Notes under the pieces: generated by a model
Database searches by the model: none
What the model was told of the DNA's origin: nothing
The model's input: only the letters and a program-made list of their open reading frames with translations
In this document: positions 1 through 8,602 of the stretch, one piece after another
Layout: each line of letters begins with the position of its first letter
Position numbering within the stretch: position 1 is the first letter of the stretch
Program-made: the position numbers and the translations under genes
IMG/VR virus record: IMGVR_UViG_3300021197_001203
Coordinates: 44,316 to 108,315 of that record
Source of the DNA: a virus
Reading direction: 5' to 3' (one strand)
DNA: 64,000 nt

Positions 1-153
1 CATGGGATAATCCTCGTCATCATAATCATTACTGTCAATTTTGAACCATGATGGTGTTTTTTGATTCCACGGCAGGGGACCACCCTCATCATCGTGAGTC
101 CTCCCTTCGATTGTGTTTTTCACCAAATCCCATGCTTCATCAAATGCGGTCAT
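1..153 (-). CDS. Tagged late protein, 3' part cut by window edge
   Basis: Only the first 51 codons are visible, running off the left edge. The protein begins MTAFDEAWDLVKNT and continues with an acidic, proline-containing stretch. The start is an ATG one base downstream of the stop of the preceding minus-strand gene. The F-D-E-A-W-x-x-V-K motif at residues 4-12 recurs in four other minus-strand proteins of this window. No fold is recognisable; the role is unknown. By strand and motif it belongs with the late genes. Confidence 0.7.
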   Translation of the reverse strand, partial: MTAFDEAWDLVKNTIEGRTHDDEGGPLPWNQKTPSWFKIDSNDYDDEDYPM

Positions 154-154
154 C

Positions 155-442
155 TTACTCAATCCTTCCTCGATCCTTGTAGCACCCTTTACAAAAGGCA
201 TTACCTTGCTTTGATTCGTAGCTTATGTTTTCATCGTTAAACTCTTTACCGCACAGCTGGCATTCATTACCTGCATAGCCGCCCGGACCCATCTTGACAA
301 TGTTCCAAGCTCGGTCAAAAGATTTCTTTACGTCTTTCGCAGCATAACAAGGACACTTAGGCTCAGTCTTAGAGCATTTCATGATGCCCTGCTTCATACA
401 AGCACAAGGGTTAGACTTGGTGGCCCCGCAACAGCAGCCCAC
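155..442 (-). CDS. Cysteine-rich protein with internal FDxAWxxVK motif and zinc ribbon
   Basis: This 95-residue protein starts at a GTG directly after the TAA of the upstream gene. The first 35 residues are very rich in cysteine (CCC, CxC, CPC), then comes KKSFDRAWNIVKMG at residues 39-52, then a CxxC...CxxC pair (CQLC and CKGC) that should hold a zinc ion. The tag-like motif is internal here, so the Cys-rich head may be an added metal-binding module. It lies between two other motif carriers. Function is unknown; a small virion-associated protein is an inference from strand and motif. Confidence 0.75.
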   Translation of the reverse strand: MGCCCGATKSNPCACMKQGIMKCSKTEPKCPCYAAKDVKKSFDRAWNIVKMGPGGYAGNECQLCGKEFNDENISYESKQGNAFCKGCYKDRGRIE

Positions 443-847
443 TTACATCAAGCCTCGTAGCATATCCATGAGCTTAATTTTGTCAAGAGTCCCATAAATG
501 TCTTCACCTTCGTAATCACCCATGAAATCAGGGGCTAGTGGTTCGTATGGACCGCCTTCATAATGTCGGTCGAATAATTCAGACATATCAGGACGGTCTT
601 TCGTATATTGAGCGTAAGGACCCGCTTCGGTCCCATCATATCCTATATCTCGATAAACTTCAGGGTCTGACATCAACATTTCAATCATAGGAACCATACT
701 AGCTGGTACTTCCATAGTCACCATCCCTCCTTCTATGTCTTGGGCTATTGATTGTTGATCTGCAAAAACATCTTCATCTGTTCTGCTTAACTCTTTATTA
801 ACGACATTCCAGCTTTGCTCAAAAACAAAATCTTCGGCATCCGACAT
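443..847 (-). CDS. Tagged late protein, unknown function
   Basis: This 134-residue acidic protein is taken from the ATG at 847 (MSDAEDF), not from a longer reading that would begin in the A-rich intergenic repeats and encode an unlikely run of phenylalanines. Residues 7-16 (VFEQSWNVVN) match the F-x-x-x-W-x-V-V-K/N motif of its neighbours. The rest is rich in Asp, Glu, Met and Tyr with no recognised domain. It is the first visible minus-strand gene after the divergent region at 848-1703, whose left part should hold its promoter. Confidence 0.75.
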   Translation of the reverse strand: MSDAEDFVFEQSWNVVNKELSRTDEDVFADQQSIAQDIEGGMVTMEVPASMVPMIEMLMSDPEVYRDIGYDGTEAGPYAQYTKDRPDMSELFDRHYEGGPYEPLAPDFMGDYEGEDIYGTLDKIKLMDMLRGLM

Positions 848-884
848 ATCACACGCCACGGTACCATCGTTAATAGAATTGTCG

Positions 885-912
885 AAAAAAAATACCCCGA
901 AAAAAAATACCC
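885..912. repeat. A-rich tandem direct repeat
   Basis: Two tandem copies of a unit reading gaaaaaaaatacccc (second copy one C shorter) lie just upstream of the minus-strand gene that starts at 847. The poly-A runs read as poly-T on the minus strand. They may be bendable DNA in the promoter of that gene or slippage-derived; nothing in the sequence decides between these. Confidence 0.6.
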
Positions 913-1011
913 GAATATACTCCAAAAACACAGGTTTTTTCGATCAAAATGCCACCATGACAGCCCTGACAAAAAAATATCAGAAAAATCGCCGAGCTGC
1001 GTATGCGGTGA

Positions 1012-1042
1012 GGCGGGCGCAGCCCGCCAAAAAAAAAAAAAA
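1012..1042. other. GC-rich hairpin followed by A-tract
   Basis: GGCGGGC (1012-1018) and GCCCGCC (1022-1028) form a perfect 7-bp stem with a 3-base GCA loop, followed by 14 A residues. On the minus strand the T-run precedes the hairpin, so this is not a normal intrinsic terminator for either direction. In its setting it could be part of a replication origin or a protein-binding palindrome. Confidence 0.6.
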
Positions 1043-1061
1043 TATCGGCACCGAAGCCTAG

Positions 1062-1358
1062 CCATTGCTCAATGGGTGTGGCGGGCTAACCACCATTCAC
1101 CAATGCCATTGCCCAGCCCCATTCAATAGCTAAACCCATTCGATCAGACCAGCTTGAGAACACATTGGTGAATGGCTGGGCTGAAACGCCCAGCAACACA
1201 CCCATTCAAGCCTAAATCTAGGGCTATTGACGGCTATCTGAGGCCATTCACGCCCATCCAGCCCACCGTATATCATTCGGGCTGGTTGCATTGGTCAATG
1301 AGGCCACATTGACACGCCATTCACCCATTCGCCAATCCCATTGACCAATGCCCAGCCA
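1062..1358. repeat. Inverted-repeat/iteron array, origin-like
   Basis: This 300-base stretch is dominated by short words CCATTCA, CCATTG, CAATGG and GCCCAGCC in both orientations. Perfect pairs include CCATTCACCAATG (1093-1105) with CATTGGTGAATGG (1163-1175), CATTGGTCAATG (1289-1300) with CATTGACCAATG (1339-1350), GCCCAGCC (1111-1118) with GGCTGGGC (1174-1181), and the self-pairing CCATTG-CT-CAATGG (1062-1075). Such clustered iterons in the only long non-coding gap are typical of replication origins or multi-site operators. Its base content is visibly richer in G and C than the flanking genes. Confidence 0.6.
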
Positions 1359-1500
1359 AAGCGCAGATGTTCGTGATATAATGAAAGTGGGTTATTGGGA
1401 TAGGTGTCTTAGGTTGGCTGGACGAAAAGAGCATACTGCGGGCTTATCGAGACACGTATGACACGATGGACAGACACAATATACTACTTTTACAAAGAAC

Positions 1501-1535
1501 GATTTAATTATACTCTGATTTAGAGTATTATAGAG
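1501..1535 (+). promoter_or_regulatory. Candidate promoter upstream of first plus-strand gene
   Basis: AT-rich sequence with TTTAATTATA and AGTATTATAG, resembling archaeal TATA elements, overlaps a perfect 6-bp inverted repeat TACTCT (1511-1516) / AGAGTA (1522-1527). The word TTAGAGTAT found here also occurs in the leader upstream of 15542. If used, the transcript would have an untranslated leader of about 150 bases containing the hairpins at 1641-1682. Confidence 0.35.
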
Positions 1536-1633
1536 AGGCTGTCCAGTGTCCAACGTGGGTTTTGTCCTATGTTATCGATGTCTGTTAGAAACAGCCTAGA
1601 AAGGGGTGTTTAGGCTGGTTTGACCAACAGTGC

Positions 1634-1682
1634 TTAAGTAGGGTGTTCAACCCCGTAGGGGTATGTAGTCCGATGTGGCTAC
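1634..1682 (+). promoter_or_regulatory. Leader cassette 1: TATA-like element and hairpins
   Basis: TTAAGTAGGG (1634-1643) is followed by GGGT (1641-1644) able to pair with ACCC (1650-1653), and by an overlapping alternative CCCC (1651-1654) / GGGG (1658-1661). The two stems share the CCCC and exclude each other. A second hairpin, GTAGtCC / GGCTAC (1665-1682, one bulged T), comes before GGAAG (1691-1695) and the ATG at 1704. Related cassettes stand before the genes starting at 8603, 14256 and 15542. Confidence 0.5.
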
Positions 1683-1703
1683 GATTAAATGGAAGTGTAA
1701 AAT

Positions 1704-4700
1704 ATGAGTATGACAGAAATAATGAATGTAATGAGAATGATACTAGGCAGTCTATTGCCTAGCGTATTCGGCCAAAAGGCTGGATTAGAGATGACTGTAA
1801 TGAGTGAGGCTAGAATCGGTGAAGCTGCCGATCAATTATACCACACCGATTTAGTGCTAATACAACAAGAACTACGCACATTATCGCACGTTGTTATCAC
1901 CAATGAGTGGACTGGTGAACACCCAAAGAGAACCGATATGACACATGGTCTTGAAGCACAAATGAAAGTGGACAGATTAATCAAAGCGTCAGCAACACTA
2001 GAGACATACGCAAATGGCTGTGAATGTATCGAATGTAAGTTTGTAGTAGCAAAGGAGATGCCTAGCCTAAAGAATGTAGTATTAGGGACACCAGTGTCCT
2101 CATTCACATGGACAGGGACAGGTATGGTCGAAGAGGCCATTACACCTGACCCAGCACTAGAATTAGATGTGCCTATTACAGAAGATGAAATTAGGTATCA
2201 CATGAAGAAGTGGAACGGTGTAATACGGTCAACCTTCGTATGGCAACACAAAATGAATGCTGCTGAATTGATCGAAGATTTGCGTAAAGCGTCTTATCCT
2301 GCGGCTGGATATGAACCGACCTATGTTGGTGGTGGCAGTGATGCAGAACACGATTGGGTTGAGGCTAACTATAATTTCGATTCAGAATATGATAGAGAAA
2401 AGAATCGAATGAATGCTTCAATGGTAGTAGTGAATGAGGCTAGAACTGCAAATGGGTATAACCTCGATAGGGATAGGACAATACACGATGTTCAGCCAGT
2501 AGTTAAGTCAATGAAAGAAGTGGAGGGCTGGACACAAGAGATGCTCTATATTATTATCCGTGATAGCACAAACGCATCTGATCGAGTGGAGGCGGCTGAA
2601 ATGCTTGTTGAGCTAAAACAGAAGCAATTACACAGCTATCTGAAAGACAACCTAAAACCATCTGTCTTTAGAGCCGTGGATTTTGTTATTGGTTGTATGC
2701 CTAGCGACCTAGATTTGAACACGACAGTGGTGCAGGAATCCCGTGTTAATGATGAAGAACTTAGAGGCTTTCAAGACTATCGCATGGGTGCAACACATCA
2801 GGCTACTGATGGTCTATACTATGAGACACCATTAGATGAATGCCTGTGGCAGATTCTTGACCGAGAAGATGTGGAGGCTAATTGTGGCTTAGAAGAGGGT
2901 GAAATAACCGAAGCGGCTTGGAAACAATTTCTTGCGTTGCATAAGGATGCCTTCGCTAGTGCGGTTTGTGCGTTGGCTTCGGAATATTACAATGATTATC
3001 ATACACCAAAAGATGACTTGAGCGATACAGTAGTGCAGGAATCAAGAACTAGAATGTCATATATGTTCAAAGAAGGAGATGAATATCCAGTCTCAGTGGC
3101 AAATAAATCTCAAGCTCACAAAATGCTTGTTCATATGATTGCTCATGCTTCGGGGGACGGCACACCTATTGCTATCGTTGTGGCCAACACATATGCAGAT
3201 GAAGCCTTCGACATACCTATGGAAACTCCACATTCAGGAGATGAGTTATTGCATGGGACATATCAAGCAGTCAAAGAAGTTAGAGACGGACAGAGCGTTC
3301 ATGTTCAATTAAGTCGAGACGATGAAAGATTCGATCACACGACAGTAAAAACTAGCCATGTATGGGACAGGAGGACTTTGACTAATTCAGACATTAACAG
3401 ACTTAGAGAGCAATGGAATAGAGAGTTAGATGGTTTAGATTCAGACTCAAGATTCTTTCCTTATTCGATAACTGGTGCGAGGGCTGCTTCTAGCTTAATT
3501 GGCCAGCTTCTGACTAAAGCAGAAGATGATGATTATGGCGGTTCAGTAATGGTCAATGTTCTATGTGCCGAATACAAAGCAGAACAGGTGTTGCGTGTGT
3601 ATAATTTGAAAGATGAGTTTGGCGATCAGATTATGTCTCAAGCGGCTGGGTATAATCTCCCAATGACCGATGTAAGTCTGTTAGAGATGAGTCATTCAGT
3701 ACCACTCATTGGTTATCGTGAGGCTAAAAATACCTTTATTTCATTAGATGGAGGTCGCTGGAGTCTTTCATGGGCTATTACTGGTAGTTATGATGATATG
3801 ACTAATGAGTCGCCTAGAATAGAGATTAGCAACCATTACGTTATTGACAAATCAATTAGAGATTTGTGCGACCACATATTAACACGAAAAGACAGTGGTC
3901 GCTTACTAACCACAGGACAGGTAAAGTCTGATGTGTTAGTCAAAGCCACAAGTAAAGAAAACACATATCTTGTTTCAGACCACCAGTTAAAGATAGTCAA
4001 GAAGGATTTGGCTGACCTTCGATCAGCCGCACAGCTCTCGCTAGATGACACAGTAGTCCATGAGGTTAGATTGGACATACCTGATGAGCATTGGGACACA
4101 CTGATGGAGACATTACTACTAGATACTGAAACAATGGCAATAGAGCCGTCTGAGAGGGACAGAATACGTGAGGCTTTGGATAGTGTCGAGACAGTCAATC
4201 CTTTCTTTGATAGAGGTCAATTGCATTGTGGATTTGATGTTCTTAAGAATCCACTTTACAGAATATCTCTTGCTGATGCGATTAATGTATGTAAAGCAGG
4301 AGGATTAGTGTGGTTGGCTAATGAATCTCAAGATAACTATGGAGGGGAGGACAGCAGACACTATTCATACCCCGTTGAGAACCATGAAGACCTATATGAT
4401 TATGAAGATAGTGAAGAATTATTGATCGTATTAGAACCAATGTTTTACAATAAGCATGGTAATTTACTGGAGGGACATATACTACCTAATTCTAAAGATG
4501 GTGTATGGAAGGTGTCATTGACTCTAGCTAGAGATGCGAGACATAGATTAGCTGATGAAACACACTTCGATGAAGAGCATATTGAAGGCGAAATTAAGTC
4601 ATGGTTAGAGGACATAGACTACCGTGTCCTTGAGTGCGACATTATAGATGTATCAAACATCCCTAATGCTAACGATGGGGTCTATGACTTAGGTGATGCT

Positions 4701-5420
4701 GTAAAGAATCAATTAATGGCTGTCGAGACAGAAGAAGAGGTCAAAGAAATAGCGATTCTTTATCAGACCCGTCAAGCATGGTTGGATGGTTTCAGACACA
4801 AGAATGAGGAAGGTGAATATGAATTGCTTGAGCCTAGCACCAAAGAACAAATTGACGCTTTGTATGTCCCATTACCTAATTCAGTCGTTCTTGATGTGAT
4901 AGAGCAATTACAACCAGTATGGGGTTATCATTGGTCAAAGGTAGTAGGCAATCTTGATACTGTGTCTGATCAGATATTTCACATAATGAACCACGACAAT
5001 AGGAATCCATTGTCAGTCAGTTTCCATAAGCATGGTATAGACGGAGATAGAACCATGCAGAATTGGATGGGGGACAACGGACTGGGACATACATCAATGA
5101 GTATGAATGACGTGATAGCCTACCGACTTACAGACGGCTGGGTGTATCACAGTTGCAGAGCTTTAGGATGGGCGTGGTTGCCTGTTATTCATCAGGCTCA
5201 AGGGGCAGAGAATATGACTCGCTTTGAAAAGGTAAAAGCAATGATTAATCTTGATACAAACAGGATTCCGCTTCAAGAGGGAGAATTAGAATTGATTGAG
5301 GCTATGGTTAATGGTTTTAACCATCCCCGTATCAATGACTCATGGGGGGAACTCAATGAAGATGGAATGTTTTGGGCTACAAAAGCCATGGAAACTCTGA
5401 GTCATGAGGTGATCGAATGA
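1704..5420 (+). CDS. Large unknown protein with five spaced TVVxE(S/A)R motifs
   Basis: This 1238-residue acidic protein heads the long rightward gene block; I do not recognise its fold. The ATG at 1704 follows GGAAG by 8 bases. A short motif recurs at irregular spacing: VMSEAR (32-37), VVNEAR (242-247), TVVQESR (341-347), TVVQESR (442-448) and TVVHEVR (783-789). Flanking sequences are not otherwise alike, so these are not domain repeats; they look like linkers or cleavage sites in a polyprotein, giving pieces of about 210, 100, 101, 341 and 450 residues. Near the C-terminus KVKAMINLDTNR matches a motif in the metallopeptidase encoded at 14378-15427. The end overlaps the helicase gene by ATGA with the strong ribosome site GAGGTGATC. 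Confidence 0.8.
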   Translation: MSMTEIMNVMRMILGSLLPSVFGQKAGLEMTVMSEARIGEAADQLYHTDLVLIQQELRTLSHVVITNEWTGEHPKRTDMTHGLEAQMKVDRLIKASATLETYANGCECIECKFVVAKEMPSLKNVVLGTPVSSFTWTGTGMVEEAITPDPALELDVPITEDEIRYHMKKWNGVIRSTFVWQHKMNAAELIEDLRKASYPAAGYEPTYVGGGSDAEHDWVEANYNFDSEYDREKNRMNASMVVVNEARTANGYNLDRDRTIHDVQPVVKSMKEVEGWTQEMLYIIIRDSTNASDRVEAAEMLVELKQKQLHSYLKDNLKPSVFRAVDFVIGCMPSDLDLNTTVVQESRVNDEELRGFQDYRMGATHQATDGLYYETPLDECLWQILDREDVEANCGLEEGEITEAAWKQFLALHKDAFASAVCALASEYYNDYHTPKDDLSDTVVQESRTRMSYMFKEGDEYPVSVANKSQAHKMLVHMIAHASGDGTPIAIVVANTYADEAFDIPMETPHSGDELLHGTYQAVKEVRDGQSVHVQLSRDDERFDHTTVKTSHVWDRRTLTNSDINRLREQWNRELDGLDSDSRFFPYSITGARAASSLIGQLLTKAEDDDYGGSVMVNVLCAEYKAEQVLRVYNLKDEFGDQIMSQAAGYNLPMTDVSLLEMSHSVPLIGYREAKNTFISLDGGRWSLSWAITGSYDDMTNESPRIEISNHYVIDKSIRDLCDHILTRKDSGRLLTTGQVKSDVLVKATSKENTYLVSDHQLKIVKKDLADLRSAAQLSLDDTVVHEVRLDIPDEHWDTLMETLLLDTETMAIEPSERDRIREALDSVETVNPFFDRGQLHCGFDVLKNPLYRISLADAINVCKAGGLVWLANESQDNYGGEDSRHYSYPVENHEDLYDYEDSEELLIVLEPMFYNKHGNLLEGHILPNSKDGVWKVSLTLARDARHRLADETHFDEEHIEGEIKSWLEDIDYRVLECDIIDVSNIPNANDGVYDLGDAVKNQLMAVETEEEVKEIAILYQTRQAWLDGFRHKNEEGEYELLEPSTKEQIDALYVPLPNSVVLDVIEQLQPVWGYHWSKVVGNLDTVSDQIFHIMNHDNRNPLSVSFHKHGIDGDRTMQNWMGDNGLGHTSMSMNDVIAYRLTDGWVYHSCRALGWAWLPVIHQAQGAENMTRFEKVKAMINLDTNRIPLQEGELELIEAMVNGFNHPRINDSWGELNEDGMFWATKAMETLSHEVIE

Positions 5421-8284
5421 GCTGGAAAGTAATTGAGCTAGCCGACTCAACACCAGCACCTGCTATGGATGGTGATGAATCCTTTGACACTATGGGGGGT
5501 TATGCACATACAAGTCTATACGAACGTGCGGTCAAGCTGGGCGCATGGTGTCCTTCAACAAACAAAGACGGCTTCATGTGGTCCATTGAACAAGCTGAGA
5601 TATTAACTAAGACTCAAGTCGATTTAGTTAAATGGACACACTACGGAATACCTTGTCGTGTTTCGATCAATAGTGTTGCAGGTAGTGGTAAAACTACACT
5701 GATTGAAGGGATTGCCAAATTGATTTGTAATATGGGGCTAGGCAATCAGAAGATAATCATGACAGCCTTTAACACCCACATAGCAAAGGCATTAGGTGAT
5801 GTGGCTAAGTCTCTCAAGAAGAGTGGTCTAACAGGCTTCAAATCAATGGGTTATAGCAACACAGCCTCAGCTGGTGGTCGTGAGCTGTTATTCAAAATGA
5901 TAAGGGCTAATGGTATGACACCTATTCAGGATGACCAATACAAATACAGGAGTCTCAGTCGCCAAGTGTTTTCTGAGATAGCAGGAATGAAAGAGATGTT
6001 GATAGGCATAACAAGTCAGCATGAAGAGATTAAGAATCCAGTGGCTGGATGGATGAGTGGCACTAGGGCTATTGAACACCTAGTAAGTGCATCAATGGCC
6101 AGTGGGATAATTACAGAGACAGAAGGTAGTATTGATTCGATCAAGAAATTGATTACAAGTGAACACGGACAACGTGATGATGTAGTATTTCTAATTAGTT
6201 TCCTCGGTGTTGATGCAGTGGCTAATGCTGTTGAACAAGTCATAGAGAGGGCTATGGACACTTTGGTGTCAGACATAGTGTATAGAGCAGACAAGGATGC
6301 AGTAGTGCCTGATTCAGTCTCAGGCTACTATTCACGCAGGTCATTAGTATCAGTGGCCGAATTACTAGCCCAGCCCAATGGACACCAAATACACAGGCAG
6401 TTAGGTGTGGACTTTCCATACAGGAAAGAAGTGCCTAAACAGGTAATGAATCATGAGCTTGGTAGTTTAGCTAAAGTTCAGAATCGTGGTGGTGTATCAG
6501 GCACTTACAAAGTATTGATCGAAGATGTTGATGATGGGTCAGCTTGTTTTAGGTCAGCTAGCTATGCAGCATCTAATATTGTCATGGGTAGTGTTCAGGA
6601 CATAGAAACAAGGCTGGGAGTTTCGTTTCAATATGTCCCTCGCAATAATCAGGTTGTTCTTCGTAATTTAATCAGGACAGCCTCAGAAGACAACCAAGCA
6701 CCAGTGCCTGAATGTCAATACAGATACATTGTATCTAAGGACAGGGCACAAATATTGAAGGCTATTATTAACGAAGTATTAGGTGCAAAGAATGTCGAAT
6801 ATAGCAGTGAAGAGGTTCTTACGACAGGAGTCGCTACATCAGGCAGCAATGCCACTGTGCCTGTGTCGATGCAGGACTTTGTGTATGGTTGTGTTTATCA
6901 TAATCTAACCGACCCAGCACCAGCGGCTATGATAATGATTGATGAGGTGCAAGACTTTTCTCAATTACAAGGTAGGTTCTTACAGTGCTTTTCTAGTTCT
7001 AATACTTCTATGATTTGTGTGGGTGATGTTAGACAAAGCTTGTATCTATTCAATTTTGCTAACAGTAAAGCGACCAAGATGATCATAAATGATTTCAATT
7101 GTGATGTGATGCCTATGACTATTTGCTGGCGAAACAGTAAGAATGTAGTCTATGATGTTCATCAATTTGTCAATCAATGTATTGCTGAGGCGGGGGTTGA
7201 TGGTTATGATAAATACAAGTTATTGAATGCTGGTATGGGTGATTATTCAGCACATAAATGTCCTGATGCGGATTACTGGCCTGATGGTAAAAGGTCTGTT
7301 GTTATGCCAGCGCATTTGCTACCTTATGCGGCTCAATTAGGAGATATAGTGTCGTGTAGGATAAATGCGCCATTGGCTAAATTAGCTTTGAGGACGCTAG
7401 TGGATGGTGAAAAGAGTATTACATTACCCGCTGGTAAAAAGGGAATAGGTGAAGAGGTTATGTCAATAGTCAAGGGTGGCTTGAGATATAATGGGGCGCA
7501 TCAAGGATTCGGTTTGTTAAATGGTGATGAAGCTAGAGAATATCTCGATCATGATACAATAGAAAAGAGATATGATTCATACATGGACACTAACTATGAA
7601 GCGGCGGTAAAGAGGTGTGGTGGTGATTTGACAGCGGCTAAAAGTGAGGCTACTTATGTAAAGCTGGCCGATATTGCTGATGCAGCTCAGACGTTGCTTC
7701 ATGGTTATATTGACAGAAGAGGCGAAAGTGGGACAGCACCAATGGCTAAGTTTGAGGGTTGGTTGAACACTTTATGCGGTGAAACAGAAGGCAGGTCAGG
7801 TCATGATAATACTATCAGATTTGCATCGGTTCATAGGACAAAAGGCGCACAAGGCAAACAGGCATTCGTAATAACTGATCGAATAAACCACGAAGGTCAA
7901 TTGAAACCCACGTTTATGTTGCCACATTGCATGAATAATGCAGCCGAGGTCGTGCAGGAAATAAATGCAGCTTATGTAGCAGCAACGAGAGCCATTGATA
8001 GAGTGGTCTTTGTTTCCTTCTCTCAAGCACTAGCTGATAAATATCCAACATGGGAATCATTCAGCTTAGTATGGAATCAAGAGATAGAAGAAGGTCAGAA
8101 GGTTGTAGCAACACAGAAGATAATTGACCAAGATAACGAATATGGGGTCATAGCTAACACTGGCGATTCAGGAGAGGTTATCCATGTAGCTGAGGATGGT
8201 TTTCCTTGCGTTAGATTTGAAAGCGGTTTAGCTACCGATGTATCATTCGACCAAATAGTGGAGGCGAACAAGCACGATGAGTGA
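5417..8284 (+). CDS. UvrD/RecB-like superfamily 1 DNA helicase
   Basis: This 955-residue protein has the SF1A helicase signatures: Walker A VAGSGKTTL near residues 87-95, Walker B IDEVQD near 508-513, motif III GDVRQSLYLF near 535, motif V HRTKGAQGKQ near 805, and motif VI YVAATRA near 850. Such helicases unwind DNA 3' to 5' in replication, repair or recombination. It is longer than many phage UvrD proteins, with a long insertion between the Walker A region and the DEVQD motif. A small C-terminal segment after residue 885 looks SH3- or Tudor-like, as in UvrD/PcrA. It is translationally coupled to the preceding gene and overlaps the next by 8 bases. Confidence 0.9.
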   Translation: MSWKVIELADSTPAPAMDGDESFDTMGGYAHTSLYERAVKLGAWCPSTNKDGFMWSIEQAEILTKTQVDLVKWTHYGIPCRVSINSVAGSGKTTLIEGIAKLICNMGLGNQKIIMTAFNTHIAKALGDVAKSLKKSGLTGFKSMGYSNTASAGGRELLFKMIRANGMTPIQDDQYKYRSLSRQVFSEIAGMKEMLIGITSQHEEIKNPVAGWMSGTRAIEHLVSASMASGIITETEGSIDSIKKLITSEHGQRDDVVFLISFLGVDAVANAVEQVIERAMDTLVSDIVYRADKDAVVPDSVSGYYSRRSLVSVAELLAQPNGHQIHRQLGVDFPYRKEVPKQVMNHELGSLAKVQNRGGVSGTYKVLIEDVDDGSACFRSASYAASNIVMGSVQDIETRLGVSFQYVPRNNQVVLRNLIRTASEDNQAPVPECQYRYIVSKDRAQILKAIINEVLGAKNVEYSSEEVLTTGVATSGSNATVPVSMQDFVYGCVYHNLTDPAPAAMIMIDEVQDFSQLQGRFLQCFSSSNTSMICVGDVRQSLYLFNFANSKATKMIINDFNCDVMPMTICWRNSKNVVYDVHQFVNQCIAEAGVDGYDKYKLLNAGMGDYSAHKCPDADYWPDGKRSVVMPAHLLPYAAQLGDIVSCRINAPLAKLALRTLVDGEKSITLPAGKKGIGEEVMSIVKGGLRYNGAHQGFGLLNGDEAREYLDHDTIEKRYDSYMDTNYEAAVKRCGGDLTAAKSEATYVKLADIADAAQTLLHGYIDRRGESGTAPMAKFEGWLNTLCGETEGRSGHDNTIRFASVHRTKGAQGKQAFVITDRINHEGQLKPTFMLPHCMNNAAEVVQEINAAYVAATRAIDRVVFVSFSQALADKYPTWESFSLVWNQEIEEGQKVVATQKIIDQDNEYGVIANTGDSGEVIHVAEDGFPCVRFESGLATDVSFDQIVEANKHDE

Positions 8285-8543
8285 GGGGACACAGGACACA
8301 CCTGCATGGGCTAAAGCAGCTCTAAAGGTCAAAGGAGTAGGGGTTGGAACCCCTACCCCCGAAGACTGGGATGGTAGGTGTGATTCTTGTGGTCAATCAG
8401 GCGTTTGCCACCACCCTCATGATCAAGTCGTATGGCGACTTAATGAGAGTGAAGTGTGCTTAAAATGCAATCAATTACTACATGGTAGCCCCACAAAGGA
8501 TGAAGAGAGATGTGCTTCTTGTGGCCGACTATGGTGTGAATGA
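8277..8543 (+). CDS. Small zinc-finger protein
   Basis: The 88-residue product has three CxxC-type pairs (CDSC, CLKC, CASC) with added Cys and His residues (CHHPH, CE), enough for two zinc sites. Its start overlaps the helicase gene. No enzyme motif is present. It may be a nucleic-acid or protein adaptor; similar tiny zinc proteins fill this operon. Confidence 0.75.
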   Translation: MSEGTQDTPAWAKAALKVKGVGVGTPTPEDWDGRCDSCGQSGVCHHPHDQVVWRLNESEVCLKCNQLLHGSPTKDEERCASCGRLWCE

Positions 8544-8587
8544 TTAAATAGGGTGTATTCCCTAGAGATTGATGTCCTACGTGGACA
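8544..8587 (+). promoter_or_regulatory. Leader cassette 2: TATA-like element and two hairpins
   Basis: TTAAATAGGG (8544-8553) overlaps the perfect inverted repeat TAGGG/CCCTA (8549-8553 with 8560-8564). Nine bases on, TGTCC (8573-8577) and GGACA (8583-8587) enclose TACGT. GGAG follows directly, then the ATG at 8603. Order and spacing resemble the leaders at 1634, 14185 and 15492, and the text is especially close to the last. Confidence 0.55.
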
Positions 8588-8602
8588 GGAGTATGATGAG
8601 AT

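Larger units (their letters stand above)
848..1703. promoter_or_regulatory. Divergent non-coding control region
   Basis: There is no credible gene in these 856 bases: the short ORFs are low-complexity and lie over repeats. From left to right it holds A-rich direct repeats (885-912), a GC-rich hairpin next to 14 A residues (1012-1042), an array of CCATTCA/CAATGG words in both orientations (1062-1358), AT-rich promoter-like sequence around 1500-1535, and a structured leader (1634-1682) before the first plus-strand gene. It separates leftward late-type genes from the long rightward early block, so it probably carries promoters for both and may carry a replication origin. Confidence 0.7.

Noticed and set aside
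848-931. Longer N-terminus for the gene ending at 443
   Set aside because: The extra residues come from the A-rich repeat (Phe runs) and the ATG at 847 places the shared tag at the N-terminus as in related proteins.
1012-1042. Rho-independent terminator
   Set aside because: The hairpin is strong but the A-tract follows on the plus strand and the T-run precedes it on the minus strand, so neither direction gives stem plus U-run.
815-1129. Plus-strand open frames in the divergent region, and the minus-strand frame at 787-1065
   Set aside because: They run over A-rich repeats and hairpins, lack ribosome sites and encode low-complexity text; the region is better explained as non-coding.
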